64,000 nt of DNA from Flavobacterium cerinum. Its GTDB lineage: Bacteria; Bacteroidota; Bacteroidia; Flavobacteriales; Flavobacteriaceae. The notes below the pieces were generated by a model, which was not told where the DNA came from, searched no databases, and saw only the letters and a program-made list of their open reading frames with translations. Numbering within the stretch: the first letter of the stretch is position 1; each line of letters begins with the position of its first letter. The translations under genes were made by a program, and so were the position numbers. Location: assembly GCF_024496085.1 (NCBI RefSeq), contig NZ_CP101751.1:1054001-1118000 (forward strand), given 5' to 3'. Shown here one piece after another: positions 28,001 to 35,077 of this stretch.

Positions 28001-28106
28001 TGTAGCATGGACTACATTGAAACTAGGTGGTGCGGTGCTTTATAACGGTTGTCCTAAAAATAACTTCTTGACTATTAACCCTTGTACAGGAGAAATAAAG
28101 AAATAA
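25092..28106 (+). CDS. giant eCIS-associated protein 1, PKD-like domains, role unknown
   Basis: A 1004-residue protein paralogous over its first two thirds to the protein at 28518: T-Q-Y-R-K-F, then F-x-D-Y/F-F-E-D-Q-D-R-L-S-R near the start, and a shared A-D-F-A-L-P-Y-L/V-C-C segment. Residues about 520-550 are an alternating Ala-Thr tract. The C-terminal part has Ig/PKD-like strands. Several cysteine pairs (for example C-D-x-D-C, E-C-C-P-D) occur. It sits right after the wedge genes, so a baseplate-peripheral or cage/fibre-base role is inferred; I do not recognise a characterised family. Confidence 0.6.
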   Translation: MNTKLDNITTQYRKFNVNQALTEGQLNEFIDYFEDQDRLSRTQLNGVGLVCGFETEMFSDSGQIIPGVGNQQQEVRSIVIKKGAGVTTDGDLITLRRKIVDAKEVTINTASETYTYYRQYTDTYKYPHFYSGDVQMPLLQLVSDAERLDMIAAGVVASSFHPVSEINLEDLQKKIAILYLESYSNEESPCEDADCDNNGAEQVSDLKVLLANRSDMDFYALNSNGYDSIYQRYNSYEALYNTMKNVEVPRVILKRDVTTELALRTKFQNAIQSTSIISDLDHGFSAVANSFNVSMDFGGPTLRNMLDTVLNTGSYDFQYRYDLLKDLVDTYNEIKGLVLHLTAECCPDITAFQKHLMLGPVGALLNLGDNTPYRHQFYNSPINTNEDENKDKLNLLAKRFVRMIKNFQSFKGPITITPSFMNTPLGEKALPFYYVADQSMLESWDYEKTRNQKETYNLSYHKANLATDTFIQNPLAYNIDKNDFYRVEGFLDMPYKIAMKNINDLKEQYGLAFNVSGLSLERATATATATSTATATATATAATAAITTPIQAAAATTISIKDLRAKLISISSDITNQVSNTQRALQTISGLDKELKLLNTVDFKATESGVSVVKQNPKEDKVATEFLSDLLDLKSGLEHYGGVPEGGTLYLVYKSEEDDAVLADFALPYLCCSKKDPVFLALPVSKLCQSDAPVPFTMIPLDGDIKAFVGGKEITAITQTAGQSFFNPSMVPTQNLGQPISFTVNEDPVEAVMTVHALPNVTVTAGEPIHGEVPDHPDATVVFTITGPLTGLTYSANYGDGQIRSGDVPSTGKISNIYKLVPGQKDTFTPVITISNPNGCSKKFNLSPIEIVGQTTLKCLTGLEITIQYHDTKGPCPGGHACNSARFKLLANSIPLGNATTGTNIVNLNNSSAALQAGQAYAEGETSGRSRRWTYTILPDEAQAIVAANQPNDGFISFSLVCADSSCHTGVAWTTLKLGGAVLYNGCPKNNFLTINPCTGEIKK

Positions 28107-28107
28107 T

Positions 28108-28374
28108 ATGAGACTGATCGAACGATATGAAAAAGACGGAACTGTCATTGAAGTTGATAGTTTGCTTACCACAAGTGATGCCGTTATCGATATAAAACAA
28201 ATCATGGTAATGAACAGCGGAGAAGTTCTTTTCTGTTTTGATACCGTGCAGGATAGAAATATTATGACGGAATCTGCCGACGTATTTATAGCAAAATATA
28301 AAGACTATATCGGAACGTTGGAGAAAAAAGCAGCTCATGCGGATACAGGTTGTGGATGTAAAAGTTGTATGTAA
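28108..28374 (+). CDS. small protein with C-terminal CGCKSC motif
   Basis: An 88-residue soluble protein; its start is 1 base after the stop of the previous gene. The body is an alpha/beta pattern without recognised family. The last residues read T-G-C-G-C-K-S-C-M, four cysteines in seven residues, suggesting a metal site or a disulfide anchor. It lies between the two giant paralogues, so it may be a partner or chaperone of one of them. A 143-base spacer without genes follows. Confidence 0.6.
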   Translation: MRLIERYEKDGTVIEVDSLLTTSDAVIDIKQIMVMNSGEVLFCFDTVQDRNIMTESADVFIAKYKDYIGTLEKKAAHADTGCGCKSCM

Positions 28375-28517
28375 TACAGCTTTAAAAGATTTATAAAACT
28401 CGTCATGCTTTAATGCAATTAGGATAGAGGCTGCGGAAATGGATGCCATGTGAGAAGCAAAAATAACCGCAGTTTATCTTCCTAAGAAAAGCTGTTGAAC
28501 CATTTAAAATATTAAAA

Positions 28518-31500
28518 ATGAATGATAATTATCAATTATATAAAATAGCAACTCAATACAGAAAGTTCAGTAAAGGACAATATGTAGAGGAGACACAATT
28601 CAACGAGTTCCTGGATTTTTTTGAAGACCAAGACCGTCTGTCCCGTGTAATGCTGGAAGGAGTGGGGATTGGGTGCGGTTTTCAGCCACAACTCATCTAT
28701 AAAAACAAACAGCTCGGCAGTATCCTGCTTTCTCAGGGTGTTGCGGTAACCACAGATGGAGATTTGCTTACGTTAAATAAGAAAAGCAAAACACTTGATT
28801 TAAGTGGTGACTCCTATATGAGTGAGCTAAAAGATATCGATTTAGAGAGTAAGGAATATACCCATTTTAAGGTGTATGAAGACGATAAAGCAAAATATGC
28901 TCCGTTTTACAACAATCCGAAAAGTCAGATTCCGCTTTGGGAACTGGCAACTGCCGAAGAGGCTAAGGCTGGTTTTAAGCCATTGAGTACGCTTACCAAT
29001 CAGGATGATAAGTATTTGCTGCTTTATCTGGAGAGCTATGAAAAAGAAGTAAAACCATGTAGAGGTGTTGATTGTGATAATCACGGAATTCAGCAAGTAC
29101 GAAATCTAAAAGTATTGCTAACGTCAAAAGCCGGTATCCAAAAAATTACCAGAGATGACAAGATTTATCGAAATCATATGGTTTCGAATACTCTTCTAAC
29201 GGAATTCAAATTAAAACGAGTTATTCTAAATCCGGGATTAAATTCTGCGGAATTATTGAGACAAGCCTATAAAGAGGCATTGGATCAAAGTAATTATGAT
29301 CAGATGTTTCGCAATGTCGATTCTATTTCAAGGCTTTTTAACGAACCGATACAAAATAGAACCCCGTTTTTAAACGTCTTGACGGTACTTGGTAACCGGG
29401 ATAAGAACTTTCAATATGCGTATGACATTATAAACGATTTAGCGATTACGTATTCAGAAATTATTAAACTATTACCTAAATCGGTAACAGAGTGTCTGCC
29501 GGATCTGATGTCATTTCCAAAACACATTATGCTTGGAAAAACGATCCCGACAAACCAGCCGGACTTTGCCCGACATAAATTCTATAAATCGCCGGTTTTA
29601 GACAGTGAAAGAATTAAGCAAAGAGTAATTGAATTAATCAGACGCTTTAAACAACAAATAACGGAGTTTAGAGATCCGATTGGAATTACCACAGGAATTC
29701 GAATTACACCGTCGAAGAAAAAAAATAGTATAACTGAGTCAGCAATCCCGTTTTATTATGAGAAATCGGAGAAGTTACTTCGTCTTTGGAATTTCGACAA
29801 AACAAGCAACAGGGCTTTCGATAGAAACCTAAGTTATGATAAAACCTATCTTTCAACGGATCTGGCAATACAAAAACCGTTGGATTATAATATTGACAAT
29901 AAACCGTATTTCCTTATCGAAGGACATCAGGGAGGTAATTATCGCGAAATAGCTGATTTTCTTCAAAAAACAAAAGATGTAGGACAATTGGGATTTGAAA
30001 TCATGTCATTGTCTTTGAGTCAGTTAGTAGATAATAAGGACTATTATAAGGCTGATTTTGTTGATTATGTAACGAAAAATCCGGGCTTAAGGCATATTGG
30101 CGGCGTGATGCGTGGCGGTACTTTTGTGATTGTTTATAAATCAGAAACAGATCCGACAATAATTGCTGACTTTGCATTGCCGTATGTTTGTTGTACACCA
30201 AAATCAAATATTGGTTTATCGCTGCCGTCTGAAACCATTTGTAAAAATGCTAAACCTATTGTGTTTACGGTAACTCCGTCTAACGGAGAAGTAAAAGCTA
30301 AAGTGGCAACAGGCTTAACAGGAGGTGTTATAAAAGTTAACGGACAATATTTATTTAATCCGGGATCGGTTGAAACAGCATTGTTAAACCAGGAAATCGG
30401 TTTTACAGTAAACGGAAAAGCAACGAATTGTACAATTAAAGTTTTACCGCAACCTAATGTAACGGTTGTAGCAAGCCGATTCGATTATCCGGAAGGTGAT
30501 TCGTCAAGGACTACGGTAACGTTTAAGGTAACAAACGATGCAGGGTATGATTATAAATGGGATTTCTTAGGTAACGGAGCTTATGTTAGTTTAAATCCGG
30601 ATAGTGCCGGAAATGTAAAATATACTTACTTTAAAATAGATCCGAGACTACCGGTAAATGTTATTGTAACTAATAACGGATGTGATCAGCATATTCCACT
30701 TACAAACTGGTATATCCCGCCAACGGTTGAAATCAAACCGCCTACAGTAACTATACAGCCGGATAAAGCAGCCTTGTATTTGCCGGATAGAACAACAACG
30801 TTTAGAAGTACAGTCGTACCGGGAAGTGCTGCAATTAGTTCCTATCTATGGACATGTACAGATGTTAACGTGTATCTTACTAATCATACAGGAGCAATTA
30901 CAGATATTACTTTCCCGTATTCAGGAAGCTTTGTAGTTAAGCTAACGGTAAAAGATGCTAATAATCAGGAAGGCTCCAGTTCTATTACTTTTGAAGTAGG
31001 AGAAAAAGCCCGTATCATGAGTATTACCGTAACACCGGACGGGCCAACTACAAATGATATTGTGGTAGCACAAGCAGCCCTTTACAATCCAAGTAATATT
31101 ACCGGATTGCGATATGATTGGTATGTGGATGGTCAATTAGTAGATCAGACAACAGTGAATACGGTATTCCTGGGAACACTAAATGTAGGTCAAAGAAAAA
31201 TTGAAGTAGGTTTAGGAGCCAGTACAGGAAATAACCATATGGACGATCATCAGGTGGCCTATGTAAATGTAACGCAGCCACCTATGAGAGGCGGTACTTC
31301 GTTTATTGCGGGAACACAGATAACCATGGCCGGTGGAGTTAAAAGAAATATTGAACAGGTTAAAGCCGGTGATAAGTTACAATCCCTTAATGGTAATACG
31401 GTAACGGTAATTAATGCGGTTACTTATATGACTGTAGATCGATTGTATCGATTAAACGAGGAGCAACACTTTATCACTGGAGCACACCCGGTATTAACCG

Positions 31501-31742
31501 AAGGTGGATGGAAATCGCATGAACCGGAAAAAACCAAAGAAATATTGCCGTCATTACCGGTAGGTTTGTTACAACCGGAAATGGTACTTATAAAAGAATA
31601 TGAGAAGAGAGATTTCTTAAGAAATGTCGATTTTGTAACCGGAGAGTACAGAGTTTATAATCTGGAAGTTGACGGAAGTAAGGTTTATTTCGCGAATGCT
31701 TATGCTGTTCACAGTGAAATAGAACCATTGCCGCAACCATAG
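28518..31742 (+). CDS. giant eCIS-associated protein 2 with PKD-like domains and C-terminal Hint domain
   Basis: A 1074-residue protein. The first 600 residues or so are paralogous to the protein at 25092. Residues about 620-920 contain beta-sandwich (PKD/Ig-like) repeats. Residues about 925-1074 look like a Hint (hedgehog/intein) domain: G-G-T-S-F-I-A-G-T-Q-I-T-M-A at the start, T-G-A-H-P-V (TxxH block, H near 990) and Y-N-L-E-V-D-G-S-K-V-Y-F-A-N near the end. The usual first Cys is Ser (about S928), and the end reads A-V-H-S instead of H-N. It may self-process or attach to another protein; this is inferred. Confidence 0.65.
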   Translation: MNDNYQLYKIATQYRKFSKGQYVEETQFNEFLDFFEDQDRLSRVMLEGVGIGCGFQPQLIYKNKQLGSILLSQGVAVTTDGDLLTLNKKSKTLDLSGDSYMSELKDIDLESKEYTHFKVYEDDKAKYAPFYNNPKSQIPLWELATAEEAKAGFKPLSTLTNQDDKYLLLYLESYEKEVKPCRGVDCDNHGIQQVRNLKVLLTSKAGIQKITRDDKIYRNHMVSNTLLTEFKLKRVILNPGLNSAELLRQAYKEALDQSNYDQMFRNVDSISRLFNEPIQNRTPFLNVLTVLGNRDKNFQYAYDIINDLAITYSEIIKLLPKSVTECLPDLMSFPKHIMLGKTIPTNQPDFARHKFYKSPVLDSERIKQRVIELIRRFKQQITEFRDPIGITTGIRITPSKKKNSITESAIPFYYEKSEKLLRLWNFDKTSNRAFDRNLSYDKTYLSTDLAIQKPLDYNIDNKPYFLIEGHQGGNYREIADFLQKTKDVGQLGFEIMSLSLSQLVDNKDYYKADFVDYVTKNPGLRHIGGVMRGGTFVIVYKSETDPTIIADFALPYVCCTPKSNIGLSLPSETICKNAKPIVFTVTPSNGEVKAKVATGLTGGVIKVNGQYLFNPGSVETALLNQEIGFTVNGKATNCTIKVLPQPNVTVVASRFDYPEGDSSRTTVTFKVTNDAGYDYKWDFLGNGAYVSLNPDSAGNVKYTYFKIDPRLPVNVIVTNNGCDQHIPLTNWYIPPTVEIKPPTVTIQPDKAALYLPDRTTTFRSTVVPGSAAISSYLWTCTDVNVYLTNHTGAITDITFPYSGSFVVKLTVKDANNQEGSSSITFEVGEKARIMSITVTPDGPTTNDIVVAQAALYNPSNITGLRYDWYVDGQLVDQTTVNTVFLGTLNVGQRKIEVGLGASTGNNHMDDHQVAYVNVTQPPMRGGTSFIAGTQITMAGGVKRNIEQVKAGDKLQSLNGNTVTVINAVTYMTVDRLYRLNEEQHFITGAHPVLTEGGWKSHEPEKTKEILPSLPVGLLQPEMVLIKEYEKRDFLRNVDFVTGEYRVYNLEVDGSKVYFANAYAVHSEIEPLPQP

Positions 31743-31802
31743 ATTTGAAGATAATTAGGTTAAATTGATTGCAGAATGTGAATAGGTTTGTTGGTTGACA
31801 TT

Positions 31803-31832
31803 GAAACGAAGGGCCGAAAGGCCCGACGTTTC
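31803..31832 (+). terminator. terminator after the eCIS structural operon
   Basis: GAAACG / CGTTTC (31803-31808 with 31827-31832) encloses GGGCC-GAAA-GGCCC, a stem closed by a GNRA tetraloop, followed by a T-rich stretch (TGTTTGTTTGATTTTTG). It lies 61 bases after the stop of the Hint-domain gene and before the convergent repressor gene. Confidence 0.8.
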
Positions 31833-31892
31833 TGTTTGTTTGATTTTTGAGAATAAAAAGAAACCATAGACGGTTAATTCGGGCGTTTTGTC

Positions 31893-32555
31893 TTATCGTC
31901 TATTGTTTTTGCGTCTTGTACTTATAATGTTAAACAGTTTGGCAACATCCTTAAGATGAATTTCGAAATCATTGTAATAATCGTTCAAAGAGTGTAACGT
32001 AATGATTCCGTTTTCAACATCGTGATTGATGATCCTTTTTACCAGAATACCTTTTTCCTTATGGATAATTACAAAATCCCACTTGTTATAATGCAGTTTG
32101 CTCATCCAGAAATCCTGTCTGATATTTCTGCATAATAAAATGTCACCTTCAAGGTAACTTTCGTAGGATCCGTTATCCATACTGTCGCCTTTAACCTCAA
32201 AGCACATGTATTCGCCGCGATGTTCTACGTCGTCAGTAAACGGAATAGTAGGTAGGCTTTCTGTAAATTCTTCGTCGGCAAAACCGTTCAGATAACCCGC
32301 TTGTGCATATTGATTGACAAGAGGTACGTTCATGATTTTTAAATCGGAAAAAATAACAGGTGATCCGTTTTCATTGGTCGGTTTCTGTTTTTTAGCGAGT
32401 AGGCTTTTCATGAAAAAGGCAGTTGTTTCGGGAATTTTTCGTTCGCCTTTTTCCCAATACTGAATCGCTCGAATACCCACACCGATCGATTTTGACAGCT
32501 CAGACTGCTTCATGTTCAAGTTTTTTCTGATTTCTTTGAATTCTAAATAGTTCAT
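31893..32555 (-). CDS. S24 family (LexA/CI-like) self-cleaving repressor with HTH domain
   Basis: A 220-residue protein from the ATG at 32555. I prefer this start to the upstream in-frame one (32690) because M-N-Y-L-E-F-K-E-I-R begins directly with the XRE-type helix-turn-helix (residues about 4-57: M-K-Q-S-E-L-S-K-S-I-G-V-G-I-R-A-I-Q-Y-W-E-K-G). Residues 115-175 form the S24 peptidase: G-D-S-M with Ser125 and L-V-K-R with Lys173. A-G at 86-87 is the probable self-cleavage bond. It should repress the divergent and lysis genes until DNA damage. Two inverted repeats upstream are candidate operators. Confidence 0.85.
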   Translation of the reverse strand: MNYLEFKEIRKNLNMKQSELSKSIGVGIRAIQYWEKGERKIPETTAFFMKSLLAKKQKPTNENGSPVIFSDLKIMNVPLVNQYAQAGYLNGFADEEFTESLPTIPFTDDVEHRGEYMCFEVKGDSMDNGSYESYLEGDILLCRNIRQDFWMSKLHYNKWDFVIIHKEKGILVKRIINHDVENGIITLHSLNDYYNDFEIHLKDVAKLFNIISTRRKNNRR

Positions 32556-32618
32556 AATGAGATTTTTGTAAAAATTAAACAAAATAAAACGCAAATTGTA
32601 CTCTTTTTTGTTTTGTAA

Positions 32619-32648
32619 ACACGAACATAATTCGCATATTTGTCGTGT
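32619..32648. promoter_or_regulatory. candidate repressor operator 1
   Basis: ACACGA (32619-32624) and TCGTGT (32643-32648) form an inverted repeat whose left arm continues as ACACGAACATA and whose right arm reads TATTTGTCGTGT. It contains the same ACGAACAT half-site as the repeat at 32787 and lies just upstream of the repressor gene. Binding is inferred. Confidence 0.5.
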
Positions 32649-32786
32649 AGCGTTTAGGACTATTGCAAATATACGAAATATATGCAACATTTAACAGTGT
32701 CTTTTTTATTGTGATAATTAGGTGAGACTGTTAGAATACAGTGTTTTATTTTGTTTCGCATAACAATAGTGTAGTTAGGTTGAAAT

Positions 32787-32811
32787 ACGAACATAGTGCG
32801 GTAATGTTCGT
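32787..32811. promoter_or_regulatory. candidate repressor operator 2
   Basis: ACGAACAT (32787-32794) and ATGTTCGT (32804-32811) are a perfect 8-bp inverted repeat with a 9-base spacer. It is located in the 357-base divergent region between the S24 repressor and the small gene at 32913, as expected for a phage-type control region. The rest of 32556-32912 is AT-rich with no gene seen. Confidence 0.6.
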
Positions 32812-32912
32812 TTTATTGAGTTTTAACAGAACTATTTGCGTAAAAAAAAGCTGCATGAATACAAGATTTATTTTTAATCAATTTCTTAAACAACAAAATT
32901 AAAACCAAACCA

Positions 32913-33083
32913 ATGAGACGAAGTAAAGAATTAATTGAAAAGCGAAAAGAATTTGTTACTAACTACGTAACGCACAATCAAAGCAAGCAGATGAAAGTTA
33001 TTGTCAATGAATTGACAGAAATGTTGTTTTTATCAGAACGAACTATATATAATATCCTTACTGATGATGAAAATGATTACTAG
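32913..33083 (+). CDS. small helix-turn-helix-like protein
   Basis: A 56-residue basic protein divergent from the repressor. The segment M-L-F-L-S-E-R-T-I-Y-N-I-L (about 38-50) resembles the recognition helix of a small winged-helix or HTH protein (S-E-R-T-I-Y-x-I-L). The N-terminus is Arg/Lys-rich. Its position facing the S24 repressor across two palindromes suggests a Cro-like or activator role, but this is a guess from location. Start chosen at the first ATG after the AT-rich leader. Confidence 0.55.
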   Translation: MRRSKELIEKRKEFVTNYVTHNQSKQMKVIVNELTEMLFLSERTIYNILTDDENDY

Positions 33084-33463
33084 GATCGTAAGTCTCGATA
33101 AAGGATGGAATCTCTTCTGGTTCTATCAGGATAACAATGAGCCGGATGCCCAAAATCTGGTTGTGAGCAAAGCCTGAAACTACAGTAAAAGGCTATTTAA
33201 CGAAACTGTCGGTATAAAAGAATAAATGCAGTAATGCACTTGTCTTAAAACAGTTAAGCATATTTCTAAAAAAGGAACAACGCCTCATAAGTGAATAGAA
33301 AACGGGCCTGTAAGCCGGTATTCAAAGAAAAGTAATACAATTACTGTTGTAGAGGTGCCTTAAGAAAACAAAAAAATAAAGTGGAAAATATTACAGGCTT
33401 TTTAAGCATTGACTTAAAAGGCAAGGGGGCTTTTTTTTCTTTCGGAAGCTTATCCCTTTTAGA
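33084..33463 (+). other. 380-base non-coding stretch before the lysis cassette
   Basis: No convincing gene. It contains a hairpin at 33398-33421 (9-bp stem around CATTGA) followed nine bases later by a run of eight T (33431-33438), a weak terminator-like element directly ahead of the lysis genes, and a small repeat AGTAAT-ACA-ATTACT near 33330. No copy of the TACTGCAA promoter element was found here. Confidence 0.4.
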
Positions 33464-33511
33464 TTGAAGCTTACAGGAACTATAAACACTACTAATAAAA
33501 CTCTAATAATT

Positions 33512-33679
33512 ATGGAAAGAAAAAATAAAAAAATAAAAAAAGGCAAAGGGATATTCAATGAAGCAGAAAAAGACATTGATGACCTTATTGACGATATAGC
33601 TTATTTAGATGAAAGTCAAAACATTAAAAAAAGCAAAAGTTTTTTGGATAATATGTACCTGATAAATAAGGAAGAATGA
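33512..33679 (+). CDS. small charged protein upstream of the holin-like gene
   Basis: A 55-residue protein from the ATG at 33512. The frame is open from 33464, but the later start avoids an unlikely Thr-rich extension and follows an A-rich leader. The N-terminus is very basic (K-N-K-K-I-K-K-G-K-G), the middle acidic (D-I-D-D-L-I-D-D-I). It overlaps the next gene by 4 bases (ATGA), so it belongs to the lysis operon. Function unknown. Confidence 0.55.
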   Translation: MERKNKKIKKGKGIFNEAEKDIDDLIDDIAYLDESQNIKKSKSFLDNMYLINKEE

Positions 33680-34047
33680 ATTTAGAAAACTTCAAAGTCT
33701 TATTTATAGGAACAGCAGTCGCATTTTCCGGAGGACTATTGAGAGTATTAATTTCAATTCAAAACAAAGAAAAAAAGCAACCCTGGGAACATATTGTAAC
33801 CTTATTGATTGTAATAATCGTTGGCTTTACAATGAGTTATGTAATGCATAAGGCAAACGTGAACGACAAGTGGTATTCCACAGGGATGCTTTTTGTTTTG
33901 GGTTATGGCTATGATAAGTTTCTGAAAATGATCACCACAAATCTTCCGAACTGGATAGACAAAGCGGTTAAGGCTTACATAGAAAAAACATACGGAGTTA
34001 ATACAGACAATACACCAAACGAGAAAAATGAGGAGGAGGAAAAATAA
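33676..34047 (+). CDS. holin-like membrane protein
   Basis: A 123-residue protein with two or three hydrophobic helices (about 7-26, 42-59 and 70-82) and a highly charged C-terminal tail (N-E-K-N-E-E-E-E-K). Size, topology, charged tail and position right before an amidase gene match phage holins, which open the inner membrane to release the endolysin. No specific holin family is recognised. It overlaps the preceding small gene, which indicates translational coupling. Confidence 0.65.
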   Translation: MNLENFKVLFIGTAVAFSGGLLRVLISIQNKEKKQPWEHIVTLLIVIIVGFTMSYVMHKANVNDKWYSTGMLFVLGYGYDKFLKMITTNLPNWIDKAVKAYIEKTYGVNTDNTPNEKNEEEEK

Positions 34048-34064
34048 TTAAAAGGAGTACAAAC

Positions 34065-34709
34065 ATGAAAATAATAAGTCACGATTTTCCTGAAAATCAG
34101 TATTACAAGGAAGCAACAAAAAAAAAAGGAATTGTGCTGCATCATACCGTCTCTGGAGACTCGGTCTCGGGCGATATCGAATGGTGGAAGTCCACTGCGG
34201 AACGTGTTGCAACCCCAATAATCATAGCTAGAGATGGCGGAATACACCAGATATATTCCTCTCAGTATTGGGCACACCATTTAGGAATCAAACAGGAACA
34301 CTTTCAAAAGTTTAACCTTCCGGCGCTGAATACACAGCGAAACAAAGAATTTATCGGAGTGGAACTGGACAGTTGGGGCGGATTAACGGTCAAAAATGAT
34401 CGGTTTTATTCCGCATCCGGGCAGGAGATTAAAAAAGAAAATGTAGTGTATTACGAAAAAGGATTCCGCGGCTATAAATATTTTGAAAAATATACAACGG
34501 CACAATTGGATTCCTTGTGTGAACTTTTGGAGTATTGGGGTGACAGATATGCCATTCCGTTGGACTATAAAGGTGATGTTATGTTTGAATATAACAAAAG
34601 AGCTTTAGGCGGAGAAAGCGGAATATGGGCACATGTTTCATTCCGACCGGATAAATCGGATGTACATCCTCAGAAGGAACTGATAGAAATGCTGAAATCA
34701 CTGGCATAA
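34065..34709 (+). CDS. N-acetylmuramoyl-L-alanine amidase (endolysin, amidase_2)
   Basis: A 214-residue amidase of the T7-lysozyme/amidase_2 family. Zinc ligand candidates are H26 or H27 in I-V-L-H-H-T-V-S, H190 in W-A-H-V-S and H201 in D-V-H-P-Q. A-R-D-G-G-I-H-Q-I-Y and I-G-V-E-L-D-S-W-G-G are further family segments. There is no signal peptide, so it depends on the holin to reach the wall. In this locus it would lyse the producing cell to free the assembled injection particles. Confidence 0.88.
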   Translation: MKIISHDFPENQYYKEATKKKGIVLHHTVSGDSVSGDIEWWKSTAERVATPIIIARDGGIHQIYSSQYWAHHLGIKQEHFQKFNLPALNTQRNKEFIGVELDSWGGLTVKNDRFYSASGQEIKKENVVYYEKGFRGYKYFEKYTTAQLDSLCELLEYWGDRYAIPLDYKGDVMFEYNKRALGGESGIWAHVSFRPDKSDVHPQKELIEMLKSLA

Positions 34710-34729
34710 GTAATCAAAAAACAACAAAG

Positions 34730-35077
34730 ATGAAAGATAAAATAGTATTCTATGCTTTTGGGGTTTTGATCCTTATTATTCTGGTACTCAACATTCAAAT
34801 GTATTTTTTAAAAAGGGAACTTAACACTGCTCTTGAAACACAAATTGAAGAATTAGAGCGGTTGAAAGAACAAAACATAAAGCGCCTGGATAGCATAACA
34901 TTACTGGAAAAAAAGAAAATAGCAGCGATAGATGAAAAAGAAAAATTGCTTTATGACAATATCGCCAGAGCAAAAGAAAACAATATGCGTTATGAACAAA
35001 TTAAAAAGAACATCCGTAACACTGATGATGCTGACAGCCTGGCACGCCAGCTCACAAACCGTTACGCAGAAAGATAG
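34730..35077 (+). CDS. inner-membrane spanin-like protein (Rz-like)
   Basis: A 115-residue protein with an N-terminal membrane anchor (about residues 6-25) and a long charged coiled-coil to the C-terminus (E-E-L-E-R-L-K-E-Q-N-I-K-R-L and so on). This is the topology of i-spanins (Rz), which complete lysis by joining inner and outer membranes. It follows the amidase and is overlapped in another frame by the next gene, the classical nested Rz/Rz1 arrangement. Homology cannot be shown by eye; the call is by topology and position. Confidence 0.6.
   Translation: MKDKIVFYAFGVLILIILVLNIQMYFLKRELNTALETQIEELERLKEQNIKRLDSITLLEKKKIAAIDEKEKLLYDNIARAKENNMRYEQIKKNIRNTDDADSLARQLTNRYAER

Noticed and set aside
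32556..32690. 45-residue N-terminal extension of the S24 repressor
   Set aside because: It would cover the probable operator at 32619-32648 and precede the usual HTH start; the ATG at 32555 fits the family.
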